A stretch of 22,366 bases of DNA from Euryarchaeota archaeon UBA287 (lineage in GTDB: Archaea > Thermoplasmatota > UBA186 > UBA287): NCBI GenBank assembly GCA_002495235.1, contig DAEG01000028.1, forward strand, positions 1 to 22,366. Direction: 5' to 3'. This document shows, in pieces, positions 14,087-21,309 of this stretch. The first letter of the stretch is position 1. Each line of letters starts with the position of its first letter. The notes beneath the pieces were generated by a model. It made no database searches. It saw only the letters and a list, made by a program, of their open reading frames with translations, and was not told the origin of the DNA. Made by a program: the position numbers and the translations under genes.

Positions 14087-15097
14087 CACCACCCAGCCAG
14101 GCACAATGGCGCCATCAACATTAACGTGGGTACCTCTGAATGCCGACAGCATAGAGAGCAGATCAAGAGATTCCGCGGCTGAAACCGCAGTCCTGTATAG
14201 CACCCCGATGTTCTCAGCGGATACGCACACAAGAACCGTCCTTACCAGAGCGTAGGAGACTCTCATCAGAGAGATCATGATGCTGGGTATCTCATCCGGG
14301 GAGGTGGAAGTCATCAAACGGAACAGGACGGAGAACACGGACCTCGACGAGAACAGCAGGACCGGCACTACCGAAACTATGTCCGGCAGGATACGGGGCA
14401 TGACACGCAGAAAATAGACCGCAAGCTCTGACAGCTGAAGAATCTGTTCTTCGGAGAGCCCGTCGAAAAGGGATGCGAGCGACTCTGATATCTGAGGCAG
14501 GTAAAGAAGCAAAAGTTCAGAAAGCCCCTCCAGGTCTATCTGCGCCACAACCGAGGGAAGGGCTGGACTCAACTTCACCAGGACCTCAACCAGCAGAGGT
14601 GCATAGTCCAGCACAACAGGAAGCGCTGCACCGAAGGCTTCGATCAGCATGTCCATGTTCTCTGCAAGCAATGGCATCAGACCGTTAAGGATGTTTGATA
14701 TTGTCTGCGGGTTTTCGTTTATGACTGGAACCACGGAGTTTATCAGCGCATCCATGCTGGGCAGCAGAACCTCCACCAGATAGGGCAGGTTCTGCAGGAT
14801 CTCCGGCAGGCGCAGCAGGACCGTAGGCAGCAGATAGAGCAGATCGGGTAGAGCCTCCAGGACTCTTTCCATGAAGGAGGGATCAGAGAGCAGCGAGATC
14901 CCCAGCGGCACTATCTCATCAGGATGCTCTACGAGCGCGTCCAGGATCTGCGGCACAAAAAGCTCTGCTAAAGCAGGATCGTCTATAACCGCGTTGGCCA
15001 CCTCTGTGAACGGGAATGCGCCAGGACTTACGGATATCTGGGCTTTGATCGGAGCTAATAGAAGAACAAAGACCAGGATGGCGCACAGTTTTTTCAT
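14081..15097 (-). CDS. Unknown secreted protein with Leu/Pro-patterned amphipathic helices
   Basis: 338 residues. Not recognised. Residues 1-20 form a clear signal peptide (Lys-Lys, a Leu/Val core, small residues before Gln). The mature chain is almost all helix-forming. Leu, Ile and Val are very frequent, and Pro recurs at about 7- to 11-residue spacing ('ALPDLLYLLP', 'VLLRLPEILQNLPYLVEVLLP', 'LMPLLAENMDML', 'VMPRILPDIVSVVP'). Acidic residues lie on the polar side. There are no transmembrane stretches long enough to be certain and only two cysteines outside the signal (one near the end). This suggests a string of short amphipathic helices that may lie on or bind lipid, or an alpha-solenoid. 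The start overlaps the stop of the upstream secreted gene as ATGA, so the two are co-translated. No known catalytic motif is seen. Confidence 0.75.
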   Translation of the reverse strand: MKKLCAILVFVLLLAPIKAQISVSPGAFPFTEVANAVIDDPALAELFVPQILDALVEHPDEIVPLGISLLSDPSFMERVLEALPDLLYLLPTVLLRLPEILQNLPYLVEVLLPSMDALINSVVPVINENPQTISNILNGLMPLLAENMDMLIEAFGAALPVVLDYAPLLVEVLVKLSPALPSVVAQIDLEGLSELLLLYLPQISESLASLFDGLSEEQILQLSELAVYFLRVMPRILPDIVSVVPVLLFSSRSVFSVLFRLMTSTSPDEIPSIMISLMRVSYALVRTVLVCVSAENIGVLYRTAVSAAESLDLLSMLSAFRGTHVNVDGAIVPGWVVS

Positions 15098-15687
15098 CCC
15101 ATCAGGGCGCCCAACAGGGGCAGCAACTGCGCCAGGGAATTCTGCCCGCCCTGCTGTTGCGACTGCGATGACATCATCTGAGGTAGAATCCTGACGCAGA
15201 CCATCAGCAGATCAATCATCTGCTGTGCCATGCTCATAAAAGCGCTGATGTACTGCGGCAGGGCGCAGACAAAGGCCCAGGCGTTGCGCAAAAAGGATGG
15301 CAGCGCTCTCAAAAATCTTACGACCAGCATACATGAAAGGGGTAAAAGCCTCAACACTCTCACAAAGAGACCGGGAATGTAAGGAATCGTGCTCAAACCC
15401 GCAGAACAGCAGATGCCTATCCAGTCAACCACAGACCCGCTCTGAAGCATCGCGCCAAATGCGCTCTCCCAGGCGTCTAGAACACCGCCCTTTGGAGTTT
15501 CCATTTCAGGCGACGGCTGCTCAGGGATGGGCTCCTGTGGCTGTGTCGCGTTTGCTCCGGGCGATGCAGCTGGCAATTCACCTTCCTCTATGGGCACAGG
15601 TTCGGGAAGGATCACCGGCTGCTGCTGGGCATTTATGGGCACAAGCGCGAGAAGCATCAGCGCGACTAGTATCACAGAGCTGTTCAT
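15094..15687 (-). CDS. Unknown secreted protein: Pro/Glu-rich linker plus hydrophobic helices
   Basis: 197 residues. Not recognised. Signal peptide at 1-20, then a Gln/Pro/Glu-rich, probably disordered segment (21-66: 'QQQPVILPEPVPIEEGELP', several PE/PQ pairs). A hydrophobic, helical region follows (68-165) with recurring 'LP' breaks ('VLRLLPLSCMLVVRFLRALPSFLRNAWAFVCALPQYI', 'CVRILPQMM'). It contains five cysteines, including a CC pair at about 93-94, and several Arg residues on the helices. The tail is Gln/Ser-rich followed by 'LAQLLPLLGALMG'. The design resembles the downstream gene (signal peptide plus Leu/Pro helices), and translation of the two is coupled by an ATGA overlap. The TATA box 25 nt upstream makes this the first gene of a leaderless two-gene operon. 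Confidence 0.75.
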   Translation of the reverse strand: MNSSVILVALMLLALVPINAQQQPVILPEPVPIEEGELPAASPGANATQPQEPIPEQPSPEMETPKGGVLDAWESAFGAMLQSGSVVDWIGICCSAGLSTIPYIPGLFVRVLRLLPLSCMLVVRFLRALPSFLRNAWAFVCALPQYISAFMSMAQQMIDLLMVCVRILPQMMSSQSQQQGGQNSLAQLLPLLGALMG

Positions 15688-15707
15688 GTTGGGTAAACAG
15701 GTTTTTC

Positions 15708-15716
15708 GTATATATT
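15708..15716 (-). promoter_or_regulatory. TATA box for the secreted-protein pair
   Basis: Minus-strand AATATATAC centred 25 nt before ATG 15687, one of the strongest TATA matches in the window. It lies in the 36-bp gap after the coiled-coil gene's stop. Confidence 0.6.
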
Positions 15717-15723
15717 CTTATTC

Positions 15724-16899
15724 TTACCCTATCGGCTTGAACAGATCCTCTTCGTCCTCTTCTCCAATCTCACGCTGCACTTCCTCTAACTTCTTTTCTT
15801 CCTCGTTCGGGATTTCGGGCTTCACAGCATTTAGAGCGCCCATCTCGCCACCGTAAGGAAATCCCACCTTGCCCCTCCGTGACGCATCTACCCCTGATCT
15901 GACCTTCGGAAGGGCCAGGAGAACGGCTGTGAAGTGCATGACAATCGCCAAGGCGTAAAGGAAATACAGCGTACCTGCGAACGGATGCACGAATCCCTCA
16001 GGATAGTAGAGATCGAACAGAAACAGCGTAGAGACCGAGACTATCAGACCAGTGACATTCAGGTAAAGCACAGACTGTCGGGTAGCAAACAACCGATACG
16101 TCACGGAGATCAGGCCCAGTGGGAGAGCAAGGCCGATCATAGTCACTGCCATCTTGACCCTGAGTGCATTGGCAATCCCAGCGGAAAAAACCAGCGGCTC
16201 GGCGAATATAGCAAAGACCGCACCCACTATGCCAAGGACAACGCCGAGGATCAGGGTCGCCCTGGATAGCTGCGTAGCCATGCGCTCGCTGATCTTTAGC
16301 TCCCTGAACTCCAGAAGGTACCTGTCCAGCTCCGAGGTTTTTTCCATGTAGGCGTTTATCGTGCTGTCCTTCTCTGCGATGACCTTCTCCTTCTCATTCA
16401 GAGCCTCTGTTAGCTCTGCTATAGTGCTCAGATGACCGGATATCATCTCATTCAGTCTGGATACCTCTTCATCCTTCTGCTTTATCCTTGCCTCTAGCCC
16501 CGCTGCGTTCTCCTTGTTCTGACCTATTCCGTTCTCGTAATCCCTTATCCTCTCCTCATACTCGCTCAGCTGCGCCTCAAGCAGGGATATTCTGTTCTGG
16601 AGCGCCTTTATGCTCTCATTGAGCTTCGAATTATCTCCCGTGAGGCGTTCTCTGTCCTTTTTGATCGCCTCCAGGTCTGTCTTTTCCTTTGCGATGACTT
16701 GCTTCTCCCTCTCCAGCTCCTCCCTCTGCTTCACAGCTTCGGCCCTGTCCTTTGCGAGGGCGCGGATGACGTTCCTCAACCTCTCGATCTCCTCATTCTT
16801 CTGAAGCACTGCTCTTCTGAGATTATCTATGCGCTGTTTAAGATCCGCGATATAATCAGCTGGAATGACTCTCCTGGGAACAACTCTGTATCTGGCCAT
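15724..16899 (-). CDS. Coiled-coil protein with four C-terminal membrane helices
   Basis: 391 residues from ATG 16899. Not recognised as a named family. After a basic N-terminus ('MARYRVVPRRV') comes a long coiled coil (about 15-205), rich in Glu, Lys, Arg and Leu heptads. Four membrane helices follow at about 214-233, 250-268, 276-295 and 309-330, and then an acidic tail (365-386, runs of E and D). There is no signal peptide; the coil is probably cytoplasmic and tethered to the membrane. The shape suggests a scaffold, mechanosensing or envelope-organising role, but nothing in the sequence decides this. TATA spacing (16923-16931) favours ATG 16899 over the in-frame ATG at 16908. It lies 36 bp upstream of the secreted pair in the same direction. 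Confidence 0.75.
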   Translation of the reverse strand: MARYRVVPRRVIPADYIADLKQRIDNLRRAVLQKNEEIERLRNVIRALAKDRAEAVKQREELEREKQVIAKEKTDLEAIKKDRERLTGDNSKLNESIKALQNRISLLEAQLSEYEERIRDYENGIGQNKENAAGLEARIKQKDEEVSRLNEMISGHLSTIAELTEALNEKEKVIAEKDSTINAYMEKTSELDRYLLEFRELKISERMATQLSRATLILGVVLGIVGAVFAIFAEPLVFSAGIANALRVKMAVTMIGLALPLGLISVTYRLFATRQSVLYLNVTGLIVSVSTLFLFDLYYPEGFVHPFAGTLYFLYALAIVMHFTAVLLALPKVRSGVDASRRGKVGFPYGGEMGALNAVKPEIPNEEEKKLEEVQREIGEEDEEDLFKPIG

Positions 16900-16922
16900 C
16901 AGTATCATTTATGACTTCATTC

Positions 16923-16931
16923 TTATTAAAT
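16923..16931 (-). promoter_or_regulatory. TATA-like box for the coiled-coil membrane protein
   Basis: Minus-strand ATTTAATAA, centred 28 nt before ATG 16899, and directly abutting the stop codon of the glycerate kinase gene (16932-16934). Confidence 0.45.
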
Positions 16932-18179
16932 CTATTCTTCAATGAAGAGAAGCCAGAACGAGTTCACATTTGTGCCCGTAGAGCCGGTCACTATCAGATC
17001 TCCCGTCTTTTCAAACAGCGCGAGGGTGTCGTTGTTATCCAGATACTCTCTTATGCTCAGACCGAGCTCATCGGCTTTTGAGGCTGTCGTACTGTCCGCG
17101 AAGGCCCCTGCCGCGTATGTCGAGCCGTCCTCGCCATCGCTGGCCACACACAACAGGGAGGCTTTCGTGTTCTTAAGATTCATCGCAAAGCTGGCTGCGA
17201 TCTCCATGTTAGGCCCGCCCCTGCCTTTGCCTCTGACGCGGACAACGGCCTCACCACCGCACAGTATGCACGCAGGAGCGCTCATCTGAATGCCATTAGC
17301 TATGGCCGCAAGGAAGGCTCCCGTCTGTCTCGCCTCTCCCTCAAAGAGAGAGGACAGAATCAGAGCATTATAGCCCCTCATTTCGGCCTCTGCACGCATC
17401 ACATCAAGGGCCTTTCGATTTGTTGCTATGAGATAGTTGTGCGCTCGGCTCTCAACAGCCGGACCTTCGGCGTAGAGCCGTGCCGATACCTCCTCATTCA
17501 TTATCTGGTACTTTTCAAGGATCCTCACGGCATCCGGGTTAGTGCTGGTGTCACTCGCCGTCGGGCCTGACGCAATCAGATCAACATCATCACCGACCAC
17601 ATCACTCATAATGAGCGCGATCATTTCACCCCGCGTCATTGCCGCTAGCCTGCCACCCTTGACCATTGAGAGCTTTTTTCGTACGGTGTTCAGCTCTTTT
17701 ATGTCAGCACCTGACCGCATAAGCGCGTCCGTGACCTGACGGAAGGATTCGAGGCTCACCTCGGGATAACAGAGCAGAGAAGACCCGCCTCCGGACACCA
17801 GGAAGATTATCAGATCCCGGGCAGTGCATTTCGATAAGAGGTCGATCATCTTTTCCGTGGCCGCCAGCGACCTCTCATCCGGCAGGGGGTGTGATCCTTC
17901 GACCACTTCTACCACGCTGGTCAGGCCTAGTTTTTTCTTTGTTATCACCAAGCCTTCGGATATCCTGCCATCGAGGATCTTTTCCAGACCCAGTGCCATG
18001 CGTTCACTGGCCTTGCCAGCTCCCGCAACGATTATCCTCTCATAGACATCAAGATAGAAATGATCTCCGCAGACTATCAGGGTGCTCCCCTCGAGAGACG
18101 TGTTTTCCAGAACGGCCCCCTCAGGATCGGATGCCTCCATCCCTTTTCTTATCAGGTCTATGGCGTTTTCACGCTTCAT
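16932..18179 (-). CDS. Glycerate 2-kinase (DUF4147/MOFRL family)
   Basis: 415 residues, full family length. Phosphorylates D-glycerate to 2-phosphoglycerate with ATP, feeding glycerate from sugar-acid, serine or Entner-Doudoroff-type degradation into lower glycolysis. Family blocks in order: 'VAGAGKAS' (51-58, conserved Lys), 'EGSHPLPDERS' (94-104), 'VSGGGSSLL' (128-136), 'NTVRKKLSMVKGGRLA' (164-179), 'SDVVGDDVDLIASGPT' (192-207), 'CILCGGE' (304-310), the MOFRL part 'ASDGEDGST' (346-354) and 'TGTNVNSF' (401-408). The usual 'GGRN' appears as 'GGPN' at 321-324. Last gene of a three-gene operon: ATG 18179 overlaps the stop of the KaiC-like gene as ATGA. Cytoplasmic. Confidence 0.9.
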   Translation of the reverse strand: MKRENAIDLIRKGMEASDPEGAVLENTSLEGSTLIVCGDHFYLDVYERIIVAGAGKASERMALGLEKILDGRISEGLVITKKKLGLTSVVEVVEGSHPLPDERSLAATEKMIDLLSKCTARDLIIFLVSGGGSSLLCYPEVSLESFRQVTDALMRSGADIKELNTVRKKLSMVKGGRLAAMTRGEMIALIMSDVVGDDVDLIASGPTASDTSTNPDAVRILEKYQIMNEEVSARLYAEGPAVESRAHNYLIATNRKALDVMRAEAEMRGYNALILSSLFEGEARQTGAFLAAIANGIQMSAPACILCGGEAVVRVRGKGRGGPNMEIAASFAMNLKNTKASLLCVASDGEDGSTYAAGAFADSTTASKADELGLSIREYLDNNDTLALFEKTGDLIVTGSTGTNVNSFWLLFIEE

Positions 18180-18937
18180 ACGACTCTTTTCATGGTGTCA
18201 TACTCAAAACCAGCGTCCGTTATCCTGTACCTATTTATGCTGATCCTGTGTGGAGAGTTCTTTATCCTTTTCAAGATCACAAGGCGCTCTATCTCGTCCA
18301 CCCTTCTGTTGGTGTCCAGCTCTATGACACAGTCCGCTATAGACTCCATACGGAGCTGCATCTGCGGGTAAAGGTCCTTGGTGAGCGAGAAAAAGACCAG
18401 CCCTCCGCTGTTCTGGGTGTACGTCTTTATGGTCTGGACTAGATTTATGGCATCCTGCTGCGAGTGATAGTCTGCTATGAACTCAAGACAGTCAAAGACC
18501 GCCCTAGTGGGCTTTGCCATCTCGGTGAAGCTCGCCCATACGAGGTTGACAAAATTTATCTCCTCTTCATAAAGCGTCTCTTCACTCTCTGCCGCTGCCT
18601 CGGTGATCTTCTCCACGGACATCTCGCGCCTCTCTTTTGCTATCCTGAGCGTCTGACTCAGCACCCTGTCATAGTAGATCTTACCGAGATCTACGATGTT
18701 TATCTCTCTGCTCCAGCCGTGCTGCTCTATAAAGCTGAATATCTCCTCAGAACCCTCCGTAGCTGTGAAATAGACGCAACTCTCATCCTTGCTCTTTGCG
18801 CCGGCGAACTGCTTGAGCATGACCTCCTTGCCTGACCCGGGCTGGCCTATGACAAGAAAAGAAAAACCTCTCGGCAGAGAGCCCCCAAATATCCTGTCTA
18901 TCTCCCTTACGCCGAAAGACCGCTTTTCATCATCCAT
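18176..18937 (-). CDS. KaiC-like RecA-superfamily ATPase with atypical Walker A
   Basis: 253 residues, single RecA/KaiC-like domain (COG0467 type). Begins with 'FGVREIDRIFGGSLPRG', the classic KaiC-domain entry. Walker A is GQPGSGKE at 31-38: the Ser/Thr that normally follows Lys and binds Mg is Glu. 'CVYFTATEG' (54-62) and the Walker B-like 'RAVFDCLEFI' (145-154, D149) follow. The end shows the usual 'ADCVIELD' and 'RLVILKRIKNSPH' strand pair. KaiC-like archaeal proteins act as signalling or assembly ATPases (circadian KaiC, ArlH, GvpD-like); there is no kinase double domain here and no clock is implied. It shares one nucleotide with the PRC-barrel stop (TGATG) and overlaps the glycerate kinase start by 4 nt. 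Whether it hydrolyses ATP is uncertain. Confidence 0.82.
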   Translation of the reverse strand: MDDEKRSFGVREIDRIFGGSLPRGFSFLVIGQPGSGKEVMLKQFAGAKSKDESCVYFTATEGSEEIFSFIEQHGWSREINIVDLGKIYYDRVLSQTLRIAKERREMSVEKITEAAAESEETLYEEEINFVNLVWASFTEMAKPTRAVFDCLEFIADYHSQQDAINLVQTIKTYTQNSGGLVFFSLTKDLYPQMQLRMESIADCVIELDTNRRVDEIERLVILKRIKNSPHRISINRYRITDAGFEYDTMKRVV

Positions 18938-19206
18938 CAGTTGCTTTCCTCTGCCTCACCGCTCTGCCCACGGACCTTCTGCGGAAAAAAGTTCAGCAGG
19001 ATTATGTCGCCAACGGCAGAGATCCATCTGTACGGCACAAGAATGCTGCGCCCACCTTCCACAAGATTAGGATTGGTACCGGTCAACAGAAGCCCCCTCA
19101 CACGCCTGTTGGGCAGGTCAAGAGCCACATTATCAACCTTTCCCACATACAATCCGTTCCCTGTGTAAACCCGTATCCCCTTGAAAGCCTCTACGTCTTT
19201 AGCCAT
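18937..19206 (-). CDS. PRC-barrel domain protein
   Basis: 89 residues from ATG 19206. A single PRC-barrel beta domain: 'FKGIRVYTGNGLYVGKVDNVALDL', then 'RRVRGLLLTG', then 'SILVPYRWISAVGDIILLN', the standard three-part pattern of archaeal COG1873 proteins. A short acidic tail follows (81-89). Small archaeal PRC-barrel proteins of this class include CdpB1/CdpB2, which work with SepF in haloarchaeal cell division; whether this one does is inference. The long in-frame extension to 19491 is antisense to Gins51 and is rejected. ATG 19206 has GGGAGAG just upstream and a TATA box 35 nt away, so a leader of about 9 nt is likely. First gene of the PRC/KaiC/glycerate kinase operon. Confidence 0.85.
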   Translation of the reverse strand: MAKDVEAFKGIRVYTGNGLYVGKVDNVALDLPNRRVRGLLLTGTNPNLVEGGRSILVPYRWISAVGDIILLNFFPQKVRGQSGEAEESN

Positions 19207-19235
19207 GCTCTCTCCCTTTGACGATATGCATATCA

Positions 19236-19245
19236 GCATATAAAT
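19236..19245 (-). promoter_or_regulatory. TATA box for the PRC-barrel operon
   Basis: Minus-strand ATTTATATGC centred about 35 nt before ATG 19206. This leaves room for a very short leader that carries the GGGAGAG Shine-Dalgarno-like sequence. Confidence 0.55.
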
Positions 19246-19261
19246 ACTTATGCAAAGAAAA

Positions 19262-19270
19262 CTATAATTC
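19262..19270 (+). promoter_or_regulatory. TATA-like box for gins51
   Basis: CTATAATTC centred about 27 nt before ATG 19293. Divergent from the PRC-barrel TATA box 20 bp away. It picks ATG 19293 over the in-frame ATG at 19218. Confidence 0.45.
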
Positions 19271-19292
19271 CTTGGACTATGATATTCGACTG

Positions 19293-19853
19293 ATGGAAGA
19301 AGAGCTGAGTTACGAGAAGATACGAGAGATCCTTCAGAAGTGCAGGAAGAGAGAAGTCGTGGATCTCCCTGCAGATTTTTATAAGAACGCAAGGAAATTT
19401 CTGGATTCTCTGCGCACAGAGTTCGCCAAGGAGAAGGACATCTTTTCACCAAAGGCGCGGGCTCTGTCAGACAACATAAACAGGGTGACACAGGACATCG
19501 ATGAGATCTACAATCTCAGAGAGGGTTTCGTGATAAACACCGCCATAATCCGGGCCAGGGGTGGAGAGGCCGAGTACGTAAAGAACTTGACTCATGAGGA
19601 GAGAGCACTCATGAACGAGGTGGCTGATTGCCTCAAGAGGGCAAAAGAGACCGCGTTCAGCAATGAAGAGGTCACTAGGGAAGAGACGAAAGAAGAGAGA
19701 AAAGAGAGGCTGCTGATGATCCTGGAGGATCTGCCGCCCTTCGTATCCGAGGACAGGAAGAGCTACACGCTGAAAAAGGGCGACATAGTAACTCTCCCCC
19801 CCGATACCGCGCGCATCCTGATAAAGAACAAAAAGGCAAAGGTGGTCGAATGA
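19293..19853 (+). CDS. gins51: GINS complex subunit, Gins51 (Sld5/Psf1) type
   Basis: 186 residues. Component of the archaeal GINS complex, which joins MCM helicase and the GAN/Cdc45 homologue in the replisome. The first about 130 residues are helical (A domain): 'YEKIREILQKCRKREVVDLP', 'FYKNARKFLDSLR', 'INRVTQDIDEIYNLREGFVINTAIIRARGG', 'LTHEERALMNEV'. A short beta domain (B domain) stands at the C-terminus ('LEDLPPFVSEDRKSYTLKKGDIVTLP', 'ILIKNKKAKVVE'). The A-then-B order marks the Sld5/Psf1-like Gins51 rather than Gins23. The start at 19293 fits the TATA spacing and removes an unlikely Cys-rich extension. Its stop overlaps the methylglyoxal synthase start by 4 nt. Confidence 0.87.
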   Translation: MEEELSYEKIREILQKCRKREVVDLPADFYKNARKFLDSLRTEFAKEKDIFSPKARALSDNINRVTQDIDEIYNLREGFVINTAIIRARGGEAEYVKNLTHEERALMNEVADCLKRAKETAFSNEEVTREETKEERKERLLMILEDLPPFVSEDRKSYTLKKGDIVTLPPDTARILIKNKKAKVVE

Positions 19854-20221
19854 GAAGAGTAGTCCTCATAGCTCACGATGCAAAAAAGACGGACATAGTC
19901 GAGTGGTCCGAGTACAACAGGGAGATCCTCGAGAACTGTGATCTGTACGCAACACATTCCACTGGCACGCTGCTGAAGGAGAATCTAGGACTGGACATCA
20001 CGCTCCTGCTCCACGGCCCTATGGGTGGTGACGCACAGGTAGGAGCCATGATAGCCGAGGGCAAGGTCGATGCGCTCATATTCTTCTGGGATCCCCTGAC
20101 TCCGCAACCGCACGACGTGGATGTGAAGACCCTGCTCAGGCTCGCTGTCGTCTACAACATACCAACGGCCTGCAACAGGAAGACCGCAGACTATCTCATA
20201 AGCTCACCACTCTTCCCATAG
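19850..20221 (+). CDS. mgsA: Methylglyoxal synthase
   Basis: 123 residues. Converts dihydroxyacetone phosphate to methylglyoxal and phosphate, a bypass of lower glycolysis that releases phosphate. Close in wording to bacterial MgsA: H9-D10 in 'LIAHDAKK', the phosphate loop 'GPMGGDAQVGA' at 56-66 with catalytic D61, 'ALIFFWDPLTPQPHDVDVKTLLRLA' with H88 and D91, and 'TADYLISSP'. It stops soon after 'SSPLF', some 15-25 residues earlier than typical bacterial enzymes, so the last helix is short or missing. It is translated with gins51 (ATGA overlap; GGTGG a few nt upstream). The 3' end overlaps the convergent transporter gene by 18 bp. Methylglyoxal synthase is uncommon in archaea, so transfer from bacteria is possible. 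Cytoplasmic. Confidence 0.92.
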   Translation: MRRVVLIAHDAKKTDIVEWSEYNREILENCDLYATHSTGTLLKENLGLDITLLLHGPMGGDAQVGAMIAEGKVDALIFFWDPLTPQPHDVDVKTLLRLAVVYNIPTACNRKTADYLISSPLFP

Positions 20222-21172
20222 CACAACGGCCACGCACGCGAGCATGGGCGCAAGGAAGAAGCCTGATACGCCAAAGGCAAGTCCGCCCCCTATGAAGGCG
20301 AGCAGGAGCAACAGGGGATGGGTGTCCGAATACCTGCCCACCAGCACGGGTCTCAGGAGGAACTCCGGTATGAGATAGATGAAAACCAATCCGATCAGGA
20401 GAAATGCTATGAACGGTGCTGTTCCTCCAACGAAAAGGACGTAAAAAGAAAGAGCCGCGAGGACCATCCACTCCGCAAAAATGGGTACCAGCGCCGCAAG
20501 GAACATGGACCCGGAAGCTATGGCCCAGAACGGGATGTCGAAGTATATGAAGAAGGGCATAGACGCAAGGGCGATTATTATCGAGAAATAAAAACTGCCG
20601 ACGAAAACGCCACTTATGCGCTCGCTGCTTGCCTGCAGTATCCCATAAGCTCTCTCGCTAATCCTCTTTTTGAGCCCGGCCGATAGCTTTCTGCCATCCA
20701 CCAGGAAGTAGTAGCAGGAAAAAATCGCTATGAATCCGTTCAGCACGAACATCGCCACACCTGTCGCATAGTCCATTACGGGGAGGTTCTGCAGGGAGGA
20801 ACGAAGGACCTCAACAGCCCATCCCAGGCCTCTGCGCAAGAGGTCCTCTAGCTGCGGACTCAGGGTGGATATCGACTCATTCACCCGGCTTGAGAGCTCA
20901 CCTCCGTTCTGCATGAGCACCAGAGCCTGAGACGCCGCTTCAATCACCCCAAATACCAGGATCAGGGCGATTGGAGCTATGACAAGACCGGTGGCCGCGA
21001 GAGAGGCCCCGCGCTCTCCAAACCTGCCCACCATTCTCTGCTTGACAGGGTTGGCGACGTAAGCGAACACTATACCGAGAACAATCCCGTCCAGAAGCGG
21101 AAAAAAGAAGTACAGGACTCCAAGCATGATGAAGGATGCGAACACGACCAGCGCAACCCTCTTTTTATCCAC
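20204..21172 (-). CDS. AI-2E family transporter (PerM/UPF0118 family)
   Basis: 322 residues from the proposed GTG 21172. Membrane protein with about 7-8 helices. The start region is 'VDKKRVALVVFASFIMLGVLYFFFPLLDGIVLGIVFAYVANPV', the classic N-terminus of AI-2E exporters. The middle soluble part (about 90-145, polar, 'STLSPQLEDLLRRG') follows, and the end reads 'EFLLRPVLVGRYSDTHPLLLLLAFIGGGLAFGVSGFFLAPML', the family signature. Members export small molecules or act in Na+/H+ antiport; the substrate here is unknown. The open frame begins at ATG 21268, but a TATA-like element at 21192-21200 lies 24 nt before GTG 21172, so the first 32 codons are probably not translated. No operon partner in the same direction. 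Confidence 0.85.
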   Translation of the reverse strand: MDKKRVALVVFASFIMLGVLYFFFPLLDGIVLGIVFAYVANPVKQRMVGRFGERGASLAATGLVIAPIALILVFGVIEAASQALVLMQNGGELSSRVNESISTLSPQLEDLLRRGLGWAVEVLRSSLQNLPVMDYATGVAMFVLNGFIAIFSCYYFLVDGRKLSAGLKKRISERAYGILQASSERISGVFVGSFYFSIIIALASMPFFIYFDIPFWAIASGSMFLAALVPIFAEWMVLAALSFYVLFVGGTAPFIAFLLIGLVFIYLIPEFLLRPVLVGRYSDTHPLLLLLAFIGGGLAFGVSGFFLAPMLACVAVVLWEEW

Positions 21173-21191
21173 ATCGGATATGAAGGGGGGG

Positions 21192-21200
21192 CTTAATAGA
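21192..21200 (-). promoter_or_regulatory. TATA-like box supporting a GTG start for the AI-2E family gene
   Basis: Minus-strand TCTATTAAG, centred 24 nt before GTG 21172. If used, the ATG at 21268 lies upstream of the transcript. Confidence 0.42.
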
Positions 21201-21282
21201 TTTTTGCCTTGTGCGATCCCAGTCGATCTGGTTTTAAGGACCAGACATGGACCAGTTTTGACTTGCACTAGATAGCAAATAT

Positions 21283-21290
21283 TTATTAAA
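21283..21290 (+). promoter_or_regulatory. TATA box for the guaAA operon
   Basis: TTATTAAA within an AT-rich 21275-21291, centred about 24 nt before ATG 21310. Leaderless transcript expected. Confidence 0.52.
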
Positions 21291-21309
21291 AGACCTGTGA
21301 TTCAGGATT

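Noticed and set aside
18176..18937. Circadian clock KaiC
   Set aside because: Single RecA domain with an atypical Walker A and no KaiA/KaiB; archaeal KaiC-like proteins mostly have other roles.
19207..19491. N-terminal extension of the PRC-barrel protein
   Set aside because: It is antisense to gins51, Cys-rich and without family likeness; the PRC barrel begins after ATG 19206.
20204..21172. Quorum-sensing AI-2 exporter
   Set aside because: The family name is historical and its members have varied substrates; no LuxS or other AI-2 genes are seen.
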